A stretch of DNA of 64,000 nucleotides. It comes from Bacillus dicomae (GTDB lineage: Bacteria; Bacillota; Bacilli; Bacillales; Bacillaceae_G). Positions 8,965-17,975 of this stretch are shown piece after piece (position 1 is the first letter of the stretch; each line of letters opens with the position of its first letter). The DNA lies in contig NZ_VHIV01000002.1 of NCBI RefSeq assembly GCF_006494425.1, forward strand, positions 1,302,001 to 1,366,000. Direction: 5' to 3'. The notes beneath the pieces were generated by a model. That model ran no database searches. It worked only from the letters and a program-made list of their open reading frames with translations, and was not told the origin of the DNA. A program made the position numbers and the translations under genes.

Positions 8965-10818
8965 TTGTTATTATATGAAAAAGTGCATGAAGAAATAGCG
9001 AGGCGAACAACGGCACTTCAAACGATGCAACAGCGAGATGGAACGTGGCGTTTTTGTTTTGAAGGGGCACCATTAACAGACTGCCATATGATTTTTTTAT
9101 TAAAATTATTAGGTAGAGATAAAGAGATAGAACCGTTTGTAAAAAGATTAGCATCACTCCAAACAAATGAAGGAACATGGAAATTGTATGAAGATGAAGT
9201 TGGAGGGAATTTATCTGCTACAATTCAATCTTATGCGGCCCTGCTAGCATCGAAAAAATATACAAAAGAAGATGCGAATATGAAGCGAGCGGAAATGTTT
9301 ATAAATGAGCGCGGAGGGGTAGCGCGTGCTCATTTTATGACGAAGTTTTTATTAGCAATTCATGGAGAATATGAATATCCTTCATTCTTTCATTTACCAA
9401 CACCAATCATGTTTCTACAGAATGATTCTCCCCTTAGTATATTTGAATTGAGTAGCTCAGCACGTATTCATTTAATTCCGATGATGCTGTGTTTAAATAA
9501 AAGATTTCAAGTAGGAAAAAAGTTATTACCAAATTTAAATCACATTGCGGGCGGAGGCGGGGAATGGTTCCGGGAGGATCGATCTCCCGTTTTTCAAACG
9601 TTATTAAGTGATGTGCAGAAAATTATAACTTACCCACTGTCTTTACATCATAAAGGATATGAGGAAATCGAACGTTTTATGAAAGAGCGTATCGATGAAA
9701 ATGGAACGTTATATAGTTACGCAAGTGCATCATTTTATATGATTTATGCTTTATTGGCATTAGGACATTCCGTTCAATCTCCAATAATTCAGAAGGCAAT
9801 AACGGGAATCACAACTTATATATGGAAGACGGAGAGAGGGAATCATTTGCAAAACTCTCCCTCAACTGTATGGGATACGGCCTTACTCAGCTATGCGTTA
9901 CAAGAGGCTCACGTTCTGAAAGATAATAAGATGATTCAACAGGCAGTAGCATATTTGTTAAAAAAACAGCATAAAAAAACAGCTGATTGGAGCGTACATG
10001 CTCCGGAGCTTACTCCAGGCGGTTGGGGTTTTTCGGATGTGAATACGACAGTTCCAGATATTGATGATACAACAGCTGTACTAAGGGCATTGGCACGAAG
10101 TAGGGGAAACGAAAAGGTAGATAATGCTTGGCAAAAAGGAATCAATTGGGTTAAGGGGTTACAAAATAATGATGGTGGCTGGGGAGCGTTTGAAAAAGGT
10201 GTAACGAGCAACGTATTAGCAAATTTACCAATCGAGAATGCAAGCGATATGATAACAGATCCTTCTACACCAGATATTACAGGGAGAGTGTTAGAGTTTT
10301 TCGGGACATATGCGCAAAATGAATTGTCCGAAAAACAAAAACAAAGTGCGGTAAATTGGTTAATGAATGTACAAGAGGAAAATGGATCGTGGTTTGGGAA
10401 ATGGGGGATTTGTTATATATATGGCACATGGGCTGTTATGACAGGGTTACGGTCACTCGGAATTCCATCTAGCAATCCTTCATTGAAACGAGCAGCTTTA
10501 TGGCTTGAACATATACAGCATGAAGATGGTGGGTGGGGAGAATCATGCCACAGTAGTGTGGAGAAAAGGTTTGTTACTTTACCATTCAGTACACCATCCC
10601 AAACAGCATGGGCGTTAGATGCTCTTATTTCTTACTATGATAAAGAAACGCCATCTATTCGAAAAGGTATTTCATATTTGCTTGCGAATCCTTATATGAA
10701 TGAAAAATATCCTACTGGAACAGGTTTACCAGGAGGGTTTTATATTCGTTACCATAGCTATGCCCATATATATCCGCTACTTACATTGGCACATTATGCG
10801 AAAAAATATCAAAAATAA
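8965..10818 (+). CDS. Squalene-hopene cyclase-like terpene cyclase
   Basis: A 617-residue enzyme with the acidic DxDD motif in PDIDDTTAV near residue 365, which protonates the polyene substrate, and several QW-type repeats (QNNDGGWGAF, QEENGSWFGKWG, QHEDGGWGES). Length and motifs match squalene-hopene and related sesquarterpene/tetraprenyl cyclases of bacilli, peripheral membrane enzymes making hopanoids or sporulene-type lipids. TTG at 8965 is chosen as start because GGGTGAG lies about 6 bases before it; GTG at 8956 is an alternative. No squalene synthase neighbour is present, so the precise product cannot be fixed here. Confidence 0.92.
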   Translation: MLLYEKVHEEIARRTTALQTMQQRDGTWRFCFEGAPLTDCHMIFLLKLLGRDKEIEPFVKRLASLQTNEGTWKLYEDEVGGNLSATIQSYAALLASKKYTKEDANMKRAEMFINERGGVARAHFMTKFLLAIHGEYEYPSFFHLPTPIMFLQNDSPLSIFELSSSARIHLIPMMLCLNKRFQVGKKLLPNLNHIAGGGGEWFREDRSPVFQTLLSDVQKIITYPLSLHHKGYEEIERFMKERIDENGTLYSYASASFYMIYALLALGHSVQSPIIQKAITGITTYIWKTERGNHLQNSPSTVWDTALLSYALQEAHVLKDNKMIQQAVAYLLKKQHKKTADWSVHAPELTPGGWGFSDVNTTVPDIDDTTAVLRALARSRGNEKVDNAWQKGINWVKGLQNNDGGWGAFEKGVTSNVLANLPIENASDMITDPSTPDITGRVLEFFGTYAQNELSEKQKQSAVNWLMNVQEENGSWFGKWGICYIYGTWAVMTGLRSLGIPSSNPSLKRAALWLEHIQHEDGGWGESCHSSVEKRFVTLPFSTPSQTAWALDALISYYDKETPSIRKGISYLLANPYMNEKYPTGTGLPGGFYIRYHSYAHIYPLLTLAHYAKKYQK

Positions 10819-10847
10819 ACCGAGAGACATCTCTCGGTTTATTTTGT
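10813..10847 (+). terminator. Intrinsic terminator after the terpene cyclase gene
   Basis: AATAAACCGAGAGA pairs with TCTCTCGGTTTATT, then a T-rich tail. The reverse orientation could also serve the small minus-strand gene ending at 10891. Confidence 0.85.
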
Positions 10848-10890
10848 TGGGTAGTAGGTCCCTGTTGAAAAGAATAAGGTTGTGCTTTCC

Positions 10891-11040
10891 TTATTTTTCT
10901 GTTGATTGGTGTTTTTGACGTGCATCAGCGGCATTTGCACGTGCGTTTGCTTCTAAGTCATCGTGGTCAGCGAGTTCACGAGAAAACTCAACATCAATGC
11001 CATCAGTAGCTTTGCTTTGTTTGAAATTTTTTTTGTTCAT
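10891..11040 (-). CDS. Small acidic/alanine-rich protein, possibly YfhD-like
   Basis: A 49-residue reading frame, too short for usual gene calls, on the minus strand. It begins MNKKNFKQSKATDG, has a middle segment VEFSRELADHDDLEANARA and ends DARQKHQSTEK. A strong AAGGAGAT ribosome site lies about 8 bases before its ATG. The composition resembles small YfhD-type proteins of spore-formers, but I am not certain of the family. The 5' side is unusual: a bcr1-like repeat begins only 20 bases upstream of the start codon, so any promoter lies within or beyond the repeat. Confidence 0.7.
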   Translation of the reverse strand: MNKKNFKQSKATDGIDVEFSRELADHDDLEANARANAADARQKHQSTEK

Positions 11041-11060
11041 TCGACACAATCTCCTTGCAC

Positions 11061-11217
11061 TTTATCCCGCTTTAATGGGCAGTAAGACCCCACCTCAAAA
11101 TTCAGCGAAAGCAAAAGAAGTTAGGTGGGGGATCAACTGCCCATAAAAGTCCGATTGGTTCAACTAATAATCAGTGGGGGGATAAAGAATCCCTCACTGA
11201 TTAAAGTTTCACTTTAT
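11061..11217 (+). repeat. bcr1: bcr1-like repeat, copy 1
   Basis: A 157-bp element that starts TTTATCCCGC and ends TTTCACTTTAT, so TTTAT flanks both sides. It shares most of its sequence with a second copy at 54542-54693. Two stem-loops are visible. One is formed by GGGCAGT/ACTGCCC extended by ACCCCACCT/AGGTGGGG; the other by AATCAGTG/CACTGATT. From memory, bcr1 is a B. cereus group-specific mobile repeat of about 155 bp with TTTAT ends. It lies between a minus-strand small gene and a plus-strand reductase gene. Confidence 0.85.
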
Positions 11218-11325
11218 GCGACGTTGCAAAGTTAGTTTGACACAAATAGACTTTTTTATACAAAAAGGGATTGGGAAGTAAAAGGCCGAAATATACAGTA
11301 TAAGTAATAGAAATGGGGGATAGGG

Positions 11326-12066
11326 ATGGAATTTTTAAATGGGAAAACAGCTGTTGTAACAGGAGCTGCGCAGGGAATTGGAAAAGAGATTGCAAGGGTT
11401 TATGCAAAACTAGGGGCGAAAGTATTAATTAGCGATGTAAATGAAGAGAAGCTACAAAAAACGACACGTGAGTTATCGGACGAAGGATATGAAGTGTGCT
11501 CATATCGATGTGATGTGAGTAATCAAAATGAAGCGAAGTCGTTAATTGAATATGCGGTTCAAAAATTCGGCACATTACATATATTGGTAAATAACGCTGG
11601 GATTACAAAAGATGCAATGTTACATAAAATGGAGAAGTCTGCTTGGGAACAAGTATTACAAGTGAATTTAACTGGTGTTTTTTATTGTATGCAACCAGCG
11701 CTTCTTTACATGAGACAACAGGGGTATGGACGCATTATTAATATATCTTCAATTAGTAGAGAAGGAAACATAGGTCAAGCAAATTATGCAGCTACAAAGG
11801 CAGGAGTTGTAGGTTTAACGAAAACGGCAGCGAAAGAAGTTGGAAGTTTCGGTATTACGTGTAATGCGATTTGTCCAGGATTTATGGATACAGATATGAC
11901 AAAAACGATACCAGATAAAGTGAAAGAAAAGATGGTTGGCGCGATTCCAGTTGGTAGAATTGGAACGCCAGAAGATATTGCGAACGCAGCAGTCTTTTTA
12001 GCATCAGAATACGCATCCTATATTACAGGAGAAGTATTAAATGTGAGCGGAGGACTGCAAGTTTAA
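11326..12066 (+). CDS. SDR-family 3-oxoacyl-ACP reductase, FabG-like
   Basis: A 246-residue NAD(P)H-dependent short-chain dehydrogenase. It has the cofactor loop TGAAQGIGKEIA, the NNAG motif, catalytic Ser in NISSISREG and YAATK (Tyr and Lys), and a C-terminal end NVSGGLQV typical of FabG. It reduces 3-oxoacyl-ACP or, in PhaB-like relatives, acetoacetyl-CoA. It is monocistronic, far from fatty-acid synthesis genes, so it is a paralogue with uncertain acyl substrate. The ATG follows GGGGGATAGGG. A bidirectional terminator separates it from the convergent aldehyde dehydrogenase. Confidence 0.9.
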   Translation: MEFLNGKTAVVTGAAQGIGKEIARVYAKLGAKVLISDVNEEKLQKTTRELSDEGYEVCSYRCDVSNQNEAKSLIEYAVQKFGTLHILVNNAGITKDAMLHKMEKSAWEQVLQVNLTGVFYCMQPALLYMRQQGYGRIINISSISREGNIGQANYAATKAGVVGLTKTAAKEVGSFGITCNAICPGFMDTDMTKTIPDKVKEKMVGAIPVGRIGTPEDIANAAVFLASEYASYITGEVLNVSGGLQV

Positions 12067-12080
12067 AGGAATACATAATG

Positions 12081-12115
12081 AAAAGAACCTGACCGGATAG
12101 GTCAGGTTCTTTCTC
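12081..12115. terminator. Bidirectional terminator
   Basis: AAGAACCTGACC and GGTCAGGTTCTT with a 5-base loop, T-rich on both strands, between convergent genes. Confidence 0.88.
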
Positions 12116-12116
12116 A

Positions 12117-13601
12117 TTAATTTAAGTTAAGCCAAACGCTCTTCACTTCTGTATAGTTATTTAATGCGTAAGATCCCATTTCACGACCAAGACCGGATTG
12201 TTTAAATCCTCCAAATGGAGATGCTGCATCAAACACGTTATAACAGTTTACCCATACTGTACCAGCGCGTACTTTACTTGCAACATAGTGTGCTGTTTTA
12301 ACATTTTCTGTCCACACACCAGCCGCTAAGCCGAATTGTGATTTATTTGCACGTTCAATGACTTCATCAATATCGTTAAAAGGTATTGCAGAAATAACTG
12401 GACCGAAAATTTCTTCTTTTGCAATCGTCATTTCATCATTAACGTCAGCGAATACAGTAGGGGAAACGAAGTAGCCTTGATCGAATGGATTACTTCCTCC
12501 GCAAAGTACTTCAGCGCCTTCTTCAATCCCTTTTTCAATGTAGCCCATTACACGTTTTTGTTGTTCTTCGGAAACGAGAGGACCGATTGTAGTTTCTGGA
12601 CTTAGACCAGCACCTTGATTTAATTTTTTAGAATAAAGGACGAGGTCAGCCATGACATTATCATACATTTTCTTCGGAACAAATAAGCGTGATCCAGCAG
12701 AGCATACTTGTCCTTGGTTAAACATAACACCAGAAAGTGCACCAGGAATTGCGCGAGATAAGTCGGCGTCTGGTAAAATAATGTTTGGTGATTTACCACC
12801 AAGCTCTAAAGTAACACGTTTTAATGTTTCAGATGCTTGTCGCATAATTTGTTTACCGACTGGAGTAGAACCAGTAAATGCAATTTTATCAACGAGTGGG
12901 TGATTAACGAGAGCTTGTCCAGCTGATTCACCGAATCCAGGTACGATATTAATAACACCTTTCGGGAATCCAGCTTCTTCAATTAATTCAGCTAAGTATA
13001 GAGCAGATAATGGAGTTTGTTCTGCAGGTTTTAAAACGATTGTACATCCTGTAGCAAGCGCTGCTCCCATTTTCCACATTGCCATAAGAAGCGGGAAGTT
13101 CCAAGGGATAATTTGACCAACGACACCAACAGCTTCATGGCGTGTATAGTTAAAATAATCACCAGAAACAGGAATTGTTTGACCAACGATTTTCGTAGCC
13201 CAGCCGGCATAATAGCGCATATGTTCAATTGCGAGTGGTATGTCTGCTGCCATTGTTTCACGGATTGGCTTTCCGTTATCTAACGTCTCAAGCTGTGCAA
13301 GCTCTTCTTTATGTTCTTCCATTAAATCAGCTAACTTGTACATAAGACGGCTTCGCTCAGCAGTGCTCATGCGTGACCAAGGACCTTCGTCAAAGGCCAT
13401 GCGAGCTGCAACTACAGCTTTATGAATATCTTCGCGACCAGCTTCAGACACGACGGCAAGTGTTTCGCCAGTTGCTGGATTAGGTGTATTAAATGTTTTG
13501 CCGGAAGCGCTTTCGATGAAAGAACCATTCACATATAATTTTTTTGTACCTTGAAGAAACTTTTCTACCTTTTCATGAAGATTTACAGCTAGTTGACTCA
13601 T
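12117..13601 (-). CDS. NAD(P)-dependent aldehyde dehydrogenase, DhaS-like
   Basis: A 494-residue member of the aldehyde dehydrogenase superfamily. The catalytic cysteine is in FNQGQVCSAGSR and the general base glutamate in LELGGKSPN. The cofactor loop FTGSTPVGKQI, the IIPWNFPLLM segment and the C-terminal SPFGGFKQSGLGREMG are all present, so the enzyme should be active. It oxidises aldehydes to acids; it resembles B. subtilis DhaS and plant-type betaine/indole-3-acetaldehyde dehydrogenases, but the substrate is not shown. The start has GGGGGTT upstream on the minus strand. It is transcribed alone. Confidence 0.92.
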   Translation of the reverse strand: MSQLAVNLHEKVEKFLQGTKKLYVNGSFIESASGKTFNTPNPATGETLAVVSEAGREDIHKAVVAARMAFDEGPWSRMSTAERSRLMYKLADLMEEHKEELAQLETLDNGKPIRETMAADIPLAIEHMRYYAGWATKIVGQTIPVSGDYFNYTRHEAVGVVGQIIPWNFPLLMAMWKMGAALATGCTIVLKPAEQTPLSALYLAELIEEAGFPKGVINIVPGFGESAGQALVNHPLVDKIAFTGSTPVGKQIMRQASETLKRVTLELGGKSPNIILPDADLSRAIPGALSGVMFNQGQVCSAGSRLFVPKKMYDNVMADLVLYSKKLNQGAGLSPETTIGPLVSEEQQKRVMGYIEKGIEEGAEVLCGGSNPFDQGYFVSPTVFADVNDEMTIAKEEIFGPVISAIPFNDIDEVIERANKSQFGLAAGVWTENVKTAHYVASKVRAGTVWVNCYNVFDAASPFGGFKQSGLGREMGSYALNNYTEVKSVWLNLN

Positions 13602-13873
13602 TGTATAACCCCCTTGAAAATATAATGTAAACGCAGTACGAGACGGCGCTTATTCCGAAATCAAGGATGTAGGAACTAGATGGAAAGCCTCTAATTTAAA
13701 TCATAATTAACAAATACTGAAAATTCAAATTTCATTTGTGTTACAATTGTAAAAAATATGTAATGTAAGAGAAACTTCTATATGATTATAAAAAATCCTG
13801 CTTGTTTTTGTTTTCTAGTAGGAAAAACTAGAAGAACAATGGTACAATAATACATCGTGAGAGGAGGGAGAAA

Positions 13874-14152
13874 ATGAAGAATTATCATGATGATCCACGC
13901 TTTCGAATCGCCCATAGAGAAGCGTTAATTGGTCTTGGACTCGCTATTATCAATTTTATAATATGGTACGGATTTGCTTATGGGCTTGGTAGTAAAAATC
14001 CAAGTGAATATACATATGTATTCGGTTTTCCAGCATGGTTTTTTTATAGCTGTATCGTTGGATTTATCGTTATGGTTATTTTACTTAGTTTAGTTGTTCG
14101 TTTTGTATTTCAAGATATTTCACTCGATGAGGAAGAAAAAAGTGAGGAATAA
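13874..14152 (+). CDS. yhdT: YhdT/DUF997-family membrane protein
   Basis: A 92-residue protein with two membrane helices (EALIGLGLAIINFIIWYGFA and WFFYSCIVGFIVMVILL) and an acidic C-terminus (SLDEEEKSEE). It is typical of YhdT, a small protein encoded just before panF in many bacteria. The start at 13874 follows GAGGAGGGAG. Four bases separate it from the transporter gene, so the pair is an operon. Its role, perhaps an accessory subunit of the symporter, is inferred only from this gene pairing. Confidence 0.88.
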   Translation: MKNYHDDPRFRIAHREALIGLGLAIINFIIWYGFAYGLGSKNPSEYTYVFGFPAWFFYSCIVGFIVMVILLSLVVRFVFQDISLDEEEKSEE

Positions 14153-14155
14153 TAG

Positions 14156-15589
14156 ATGAATTGGTATGTAATCATTCCAATGATAATTTCGTTTATCGTT
14201 GTATTTTTAATTGGTGTATATGCTTCAAGACGCGTGCAAGCAACTGCTCATAATAAATTTTTGCAAGAATATTTTCTTGGTGGGCGTGAGCTTGGCGGTT
14301 TATTATTAGCGATGACAATGATTGCTACATACGGTAGTGCTAGTAGCTTTATTGGTGGTCCTGGTATTGCTTACAATATGGGGATGGGCTGGGTACTGCT
14401 ATCTGCGATTCAAGTTGTAACAGGGTATATTGTTTTAACGGTTATCGGTAAAAAGTTTGCAATTATTGCTAGGAAGATGGAAGCCATTACTCTTATCGAT
14501 TATTTAAAGGGAAGATACAATAATAAAGCAGTCGTGATCCTTTCTGCGTTATGTATTATTATCTTTTTATTTTCAGCAACAGTAGCACAGTGGGTTGGCG
14601 GTGGACGATTAATTGAGTCGCTAACGGGTTTATCTTATACAACAGCACTATTTTTATTTACTTTCTCTGTACTTGTGTACGTATTAATTGGTGGATTTCG
14701 TGCAGTTGCGCTATCAGATACACTACTAGGTATTATCATGTTGGTTGGAACGACAATCATTTTAATTGCTACTGTCATTGCCGGTGGTGGAATTGAAAAG
14801 ATTATGCAGGAGCTTGTTCAAATCAATCCGAATTTAATTACGCCATTCGGAGCGGACGGTAGTTTAACGAAATCATATGTGACATCATTTTGGATTTTAA
14901 TTGGAATTGGTGTTGTCGGTTTACCGCAAATTAGCGTGCGTGCCATGTCTTATAAAAATTCAAAAGCGATGCATCAAGCCTTAATAATTGGAACGATTGT
15001 TGTAGGTACAATTATGATTGGTATGCATTTAACAGGTGTATTTGCAAGAGTCGTACTTCCGGGTATAACGGTTCCGGATAAAGTAATGCCGTTACTTGCG
15101 ATGGAAGTATTGCCACCTTGGTTAGCCGGAGTTTTCTTAGCTGCACCAATGGCAGCGATTATGTCTACAGTAAACTCATTATTGTTACTTGTAAGTTCAT
15201 CAATTATTAAAGATATATACGTAAATTACGTGAATAAAGAAGCAGCAGACAGTACGATTAGAAAAGGAAGTTTGTGGATTACTGGCATCGTAGGACTGCT
15301 CGTTTATGCAGCAGCAATTAAACCACCAGATTTTTTAATATGGTTAAATTTATTTTCTTTCGGTGGATTAGAAGCAGCATTCATTTGGCCGATTGTACTA
15401 GGGTTATATTGGAGGGAAGGAAATGCAACAGGAGCGCTTGCTTCCATTTTAGTTGGGGTAGGCTCATATATGTGTATTCACCTTTTCTATCCAAATCCGT
15501 TCGGTATACATACAGTTGTCTTTCCGATTTGTTTTGCTTTTATCGCTTACATTATTGGAAGTATGAGTTCTGTGAAAAAAACAGTATAG
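14156..15589 (+). CDS. panF: Sodium/pantothenate symporter PanF
   Basis: A 477-residue sodium:solute symporter with about 13 hydrophobic segments. Recognisable stretches are the FLGGRELGGLLLAMTMIATY region, YGSASSFIGGPGIAY and IALIGIGVV-like core helices, and the AAPMAAIMSTVNSLLLLVSS segment typical of the family. PanF takes up pantothenate (vitamin B5) with sodium for coenzyme A synthesis. Assignment to pantothenate rather than another SSS substrate rests on similarity and on the YhdT gene directly upstream. Confidence 0.88.
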   Translation: MNWYVIIPMIISFIVVFLIGVYASRRVQATAHNKFLQEYFLGGRELGGLLLAMTMIATYGSASSFIGGPGIAYNMGMGWVLLSAIQVVTGYIVLTVIGKKFAIIARKMEAITLIDYLKGRYNNKAVVILSALCIIIFLFSATVAQWVGGGRLIESLTGLSYTTALFLFTFSVLVYVLIGGFRAVALSDTLLGIIMLVGTTIILIATVIAGGGIEKIMQELVQINPNLITPFGADGSLTKSYVTSFWILIGIGVVGLPQISVRAMSYKNSKAMHQALIIGTIVVGTIMIGMHLTGVFARVVLPGITVPDKVMPLLAMEVLPPWLAGVFLAAPMAAIMSTVNSLLLLVSSSIIKDIYVNYVNKEAADSTIRKGSLWITGIVGLLVYAAAIKPPDFLIWLNLFSFGGLEAAFIWPIVLGLYWREGNATGALASILVGVGSYMCIHLFYPNPFGIHTVVFPICFAFIAYIIGSMSSVKKTV

Positions 15590-15599
15590 GTTAAAGGGA

Positions 15600-15630
15600 G
15601 AACGTAGTCCTTATAGGACTGCGTTTTTTC
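15600..15630 (+). terminator. Intrinsic terminator after panF
   Basis: ACGTAGTCC pairs with GGACTGCGT (one mismatch) around a TTATA loop, then TTTTTT. Confidence 0.85.
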
Positions 15631-15711
15631 GTATAAATTTGTTCTTTTTTATTCTGTATATGTATGGCTATTCATAAATTAATAACAATTGAGGGGATGG
15701 AGTTGAGGGCT

Positions 15712-16644
15712 ATGAAAAAAGTGCTATTTTTGGGAGACCCGGGAATTGATGACTCTTTAGCCATCATGTATGGAATTATGCATCCTGATATTGATATTGT
15801 TGGTGTTGTAACAGGATATGGAAATGTAACACAAGAAAAGGCGACAAGTAATGCGGCATATTTATTGCAAATGGCAGGAAGGGAAGATATACCTGTTATT
15901 AATGGTGCGAAAATTCCTTTATCCGGAGATGTTACAACGTATTATCCGGAAATCCATGGAGCAGATGGATTAGGGCCAATTAAACCACCAAAAACCTTTT
16001 CACCAAATATCAAACCTTTTTGTTCATTTTTTGATATTCTTGAACAGTATAAAGGAGAATTAATAATAGTCGATGCTGGTAGGTCAACGACGCTAGCGAC
16101 AGCATTTATTTTAGAAAAGCCGATGATGAAGTACGTGAAAGAATATTATATAATGGGCGGCGCGTTCTTAATGCCTGGTAATGTTACACCGGTAGCAGAA
16201 GCAAATTTTCATGGTGATCCTATTGCGTCACAATTAGTGATGCAGAATGCCAAGAATGTGACATTGGTGCCACTGAACGTTACATCTGAAGCTATTATTA
16301 CACCGGAGATGGTAAAATATATTACGAAACACTCTAAAACGAGTTTTAATAAGTTAATCGAGCCGATATTTACGTATTATTATAAAGCTTATAAAAAGTT
16401 AAATCCGAAAATAACAGGTAGTCCAGTACATGACGTAGTTACAATGATGGTTGCGGCAAATCCCTCCCTGTTAGATTATGTATATCGCCGTGTCGATGTA
16501 GATACAGTTGGAATTGCAAAGGGTGAAAGTATTGCTGATTTCCGTCCTCAACCTGACTCGAAAGCTTTAAAGAATTGGGTGCGAATCGGTTGGTCATTAC
16601 ATTATAAAAAATTTCTCGAAGACTTCGTGAAAATTATGACGTAG
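15712..16644 (+). CDS. Inosine/uridine-preferring nucleoside hydrolase
   Basis: A 310-residue hydrolase that cleaves the N-glycosidic bond of ribonucleosides. The calcium-binding N-terminal motif appears as FLGDPGIDDSLAI, and the later metal/substrate residues as NFHGDPIAS and the histidine of SPVHDVV. The ATG at 15712 (MKKVLFLGDPG) puts the motif at the usual position and follows TTGAGGG; frames opening at 15664 or 15697 add residues not seen in the family. It stands alone between two terminators. Nucleoside salvage is the general role; base preference is not readable. Confidence 0.9.
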   Translation: MKKVLFLGDPGIDDSLAIMYGIMHPDIDIVGVVTGYGNVTQEKATSNAAYLLQMAGREDIPVINGAKIPLSGDVTTYYPEIHGADGLGPIKPPKTFSPNIKPFCSFFDILEQYKGELIIVDAGRSTTLATAFILEKPMMKYVKEYYIMGGAFLMPGNVTPVAEANFHGDPIASQLVMQNAKNVTLVPLNVTSEAIITPEMVKYITKHSKTSFNKLIEPIFTYYYKAYKKLNPKITGSPVHDVVTMMVAANPSLLDYVYRRVDVDTVGIAKGESIADFRPQPDSKALKNWVRIGWSLHYKKFLEDFVKIMT

Positions 16645-16667
16645 ACATAATGGGAGAATACAAGTTA

Positions 16668-16713
16668 AAATAATGGAGATGATTACTAAAATAATCATCT
16701 CCATTATTTTGTT
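16668..16713 (+). terminator. Intrinsic terminator after the nucleoside hydrolase
   Basis: AATAATGGAGATGATTA pairs with TAATCATCTCCATTATT, then TTGTTTG. Confidence 0.85.
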
Positions 16714-16761
16714 TGTAAGAGATAGATAGAGAAAAGTTACACAATAGGAGAGGAATTTTAC

Positions 16762-17871
16762 TTGAAAAAAACTATAGTATGCGCAGTAATTGTGGGTATT
16801 TTTGTTTTGCTAATATCGGGTAACTTTTTAGTGAAAAAAGTATGGAGTTCAAATAATGATGATGCGCAGTATATCGCAACCTTTATTGAGGAACATAAAG
16901 ATGAAAAAAATAGTGCGCTCCTAGTAAAGAGAAATGATAAAATTGTTTATTCTGTAAATCCAAATGTTGTATTACCAGTTGCTAGTACGATGAAACTAAT
17001 TGTGGCCCTTGAATATACGAAACAAGTTACAGAAGGGAAAATTGATTCGTCTAGTTTCGTTTCCATTAATGATGTGAATCGGTATTATGTGCCGAATACA
17101 GATGGTGGTGCGCAAGATAGATGGCAAAAGTATTTGGAGAAAACAGGAAAGATAACTGAAGGAGCGGTTTCTTTAGAAGAAGTGGCAAAAGGAATGGTTA
17201 AGTTTAGTTCGAATGCAAATGCTGAATATTTAATGGAAATGTTAGGATTAGATAACATTAATCGAAATTTACAAAGTTTATCGCTTCCTGCACATCAACC
17301 ACTATTTCCGATTGTTTCATCTTTATACATTCCAGGATATTTGCATAAAGAATTACATGTTCCGAAATATAAAATAGAGAAAAAGTTAAAAGAAATGTCT
17401 CAAGAGCAATATCGTGAATATGCGATGATTATTCATGAGCGCTTAAAAAAGAAGGGACCATTATTACAGAAGGAAATTCCTCTTTATTTAGAGGAACGTT
17501 ACGATAAAATTTGGTCAGATCGATTACCAGCTGCTTCTGCAAACGATTATATGGTACTGCTTCAGAAGGCAAATCATAAAGGTGGCCTGACAGAAGCAGA
17601 AGAAAAAGTATGGGCGAATATCGTTGAGACAGATATGAGTGCTAAGAAATATCGTAAAACATTTAGACATGCAGGGCAAAAGAATGGTTATACGCCGTGG
17701 ACAGTTACAAAAGCAGTTTATGCGATGGATAAACGAGGGAACTGTACAGAAATAGTGTTCTTAGCAAATAATTTAAATGAGGACGACAGTGCAGAAATAC
17801 GGAAACATTTAGCAAACTTACATTTCCAAGTGTTGCAAAGTGATAAGTATGATGCGACTTTTATTAAGTAA
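16762..17871 (+). CDS. Membrane-anchored serine beta-lactamase-like hydrolase
   Basis: A 369-residue protein with an N-terminal membrane segment (TIVCAVIVGIFVLLISG) and an extracytoplasmic domain. The SxxK motif is ASTMK (Ser75, Lys78), followed by a FSSNANAEYL stretch that fits the second SxN motif. These are marks of class A beta-lactamase/DD-peptidase relatives. Without a clear KTG triad I would not call it a resistance enzyme; a cell-wall peptidase or esterase is as likely. TTG at 16762 is used as start after GGAGAGG. It is followed by its own terminator. Confidence 0.78.
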   Translation: MKKTIVCAVIVGIFVLLISGNFLVKKVWSSNNDDAQYIATFIEEHKDEKNSALLVKRNDKIVYSVNPNVVLPVASTMKLIVALEYTKQVTEGKIDSSSFVSINDVNRYYVPNTDGGAQDRWQKYLEKTGKITEGAVSLEEVAKGMVKFSSNANAEYLMEMLGLDNINRNLQSLSLPAHQPLFPIVSSLYIPGYLHKELHVPKYKIEKKLKEMSQEQYREYAMIIHERLKKKGPLLQKEIPLYLEERYDKIWSDRLPAASANDYMVLLQKANHKGGLTEAEEKVWANIVETDMSAKKYRKTFRHAGQKNGYTPWTVTKAVYAMDKRGNCTEIVFLANNLNEDDSAEIRKHLANLHFQVLQSDKYDATFIK

Positions 17872-17902
17872 ACTCGGTGCTTAAAGCGCCGAGTTTATTT
17901 TT
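17869..17902 (+). terminator. Intrinsic terminator after the serine hydrolase
   Basis: AAACTCGGTGC pairs with GCGCCGAGTTT (one mismatch), then ATTTTTA. Confidence 0.85.
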
Positions 17903-17975
17903 ATGTATAAGCACTTTTTTGCCATCTCTGGGTATGATGGGTAGTAATAATACTTAGGTGAGGGGGGAAAAGGTG

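Noticed and set aside
10700-10918. Plus-strand open frame overlapping the end of the cyclase gene
   Set aside because: Out-of-frame shadow running through the terminator.
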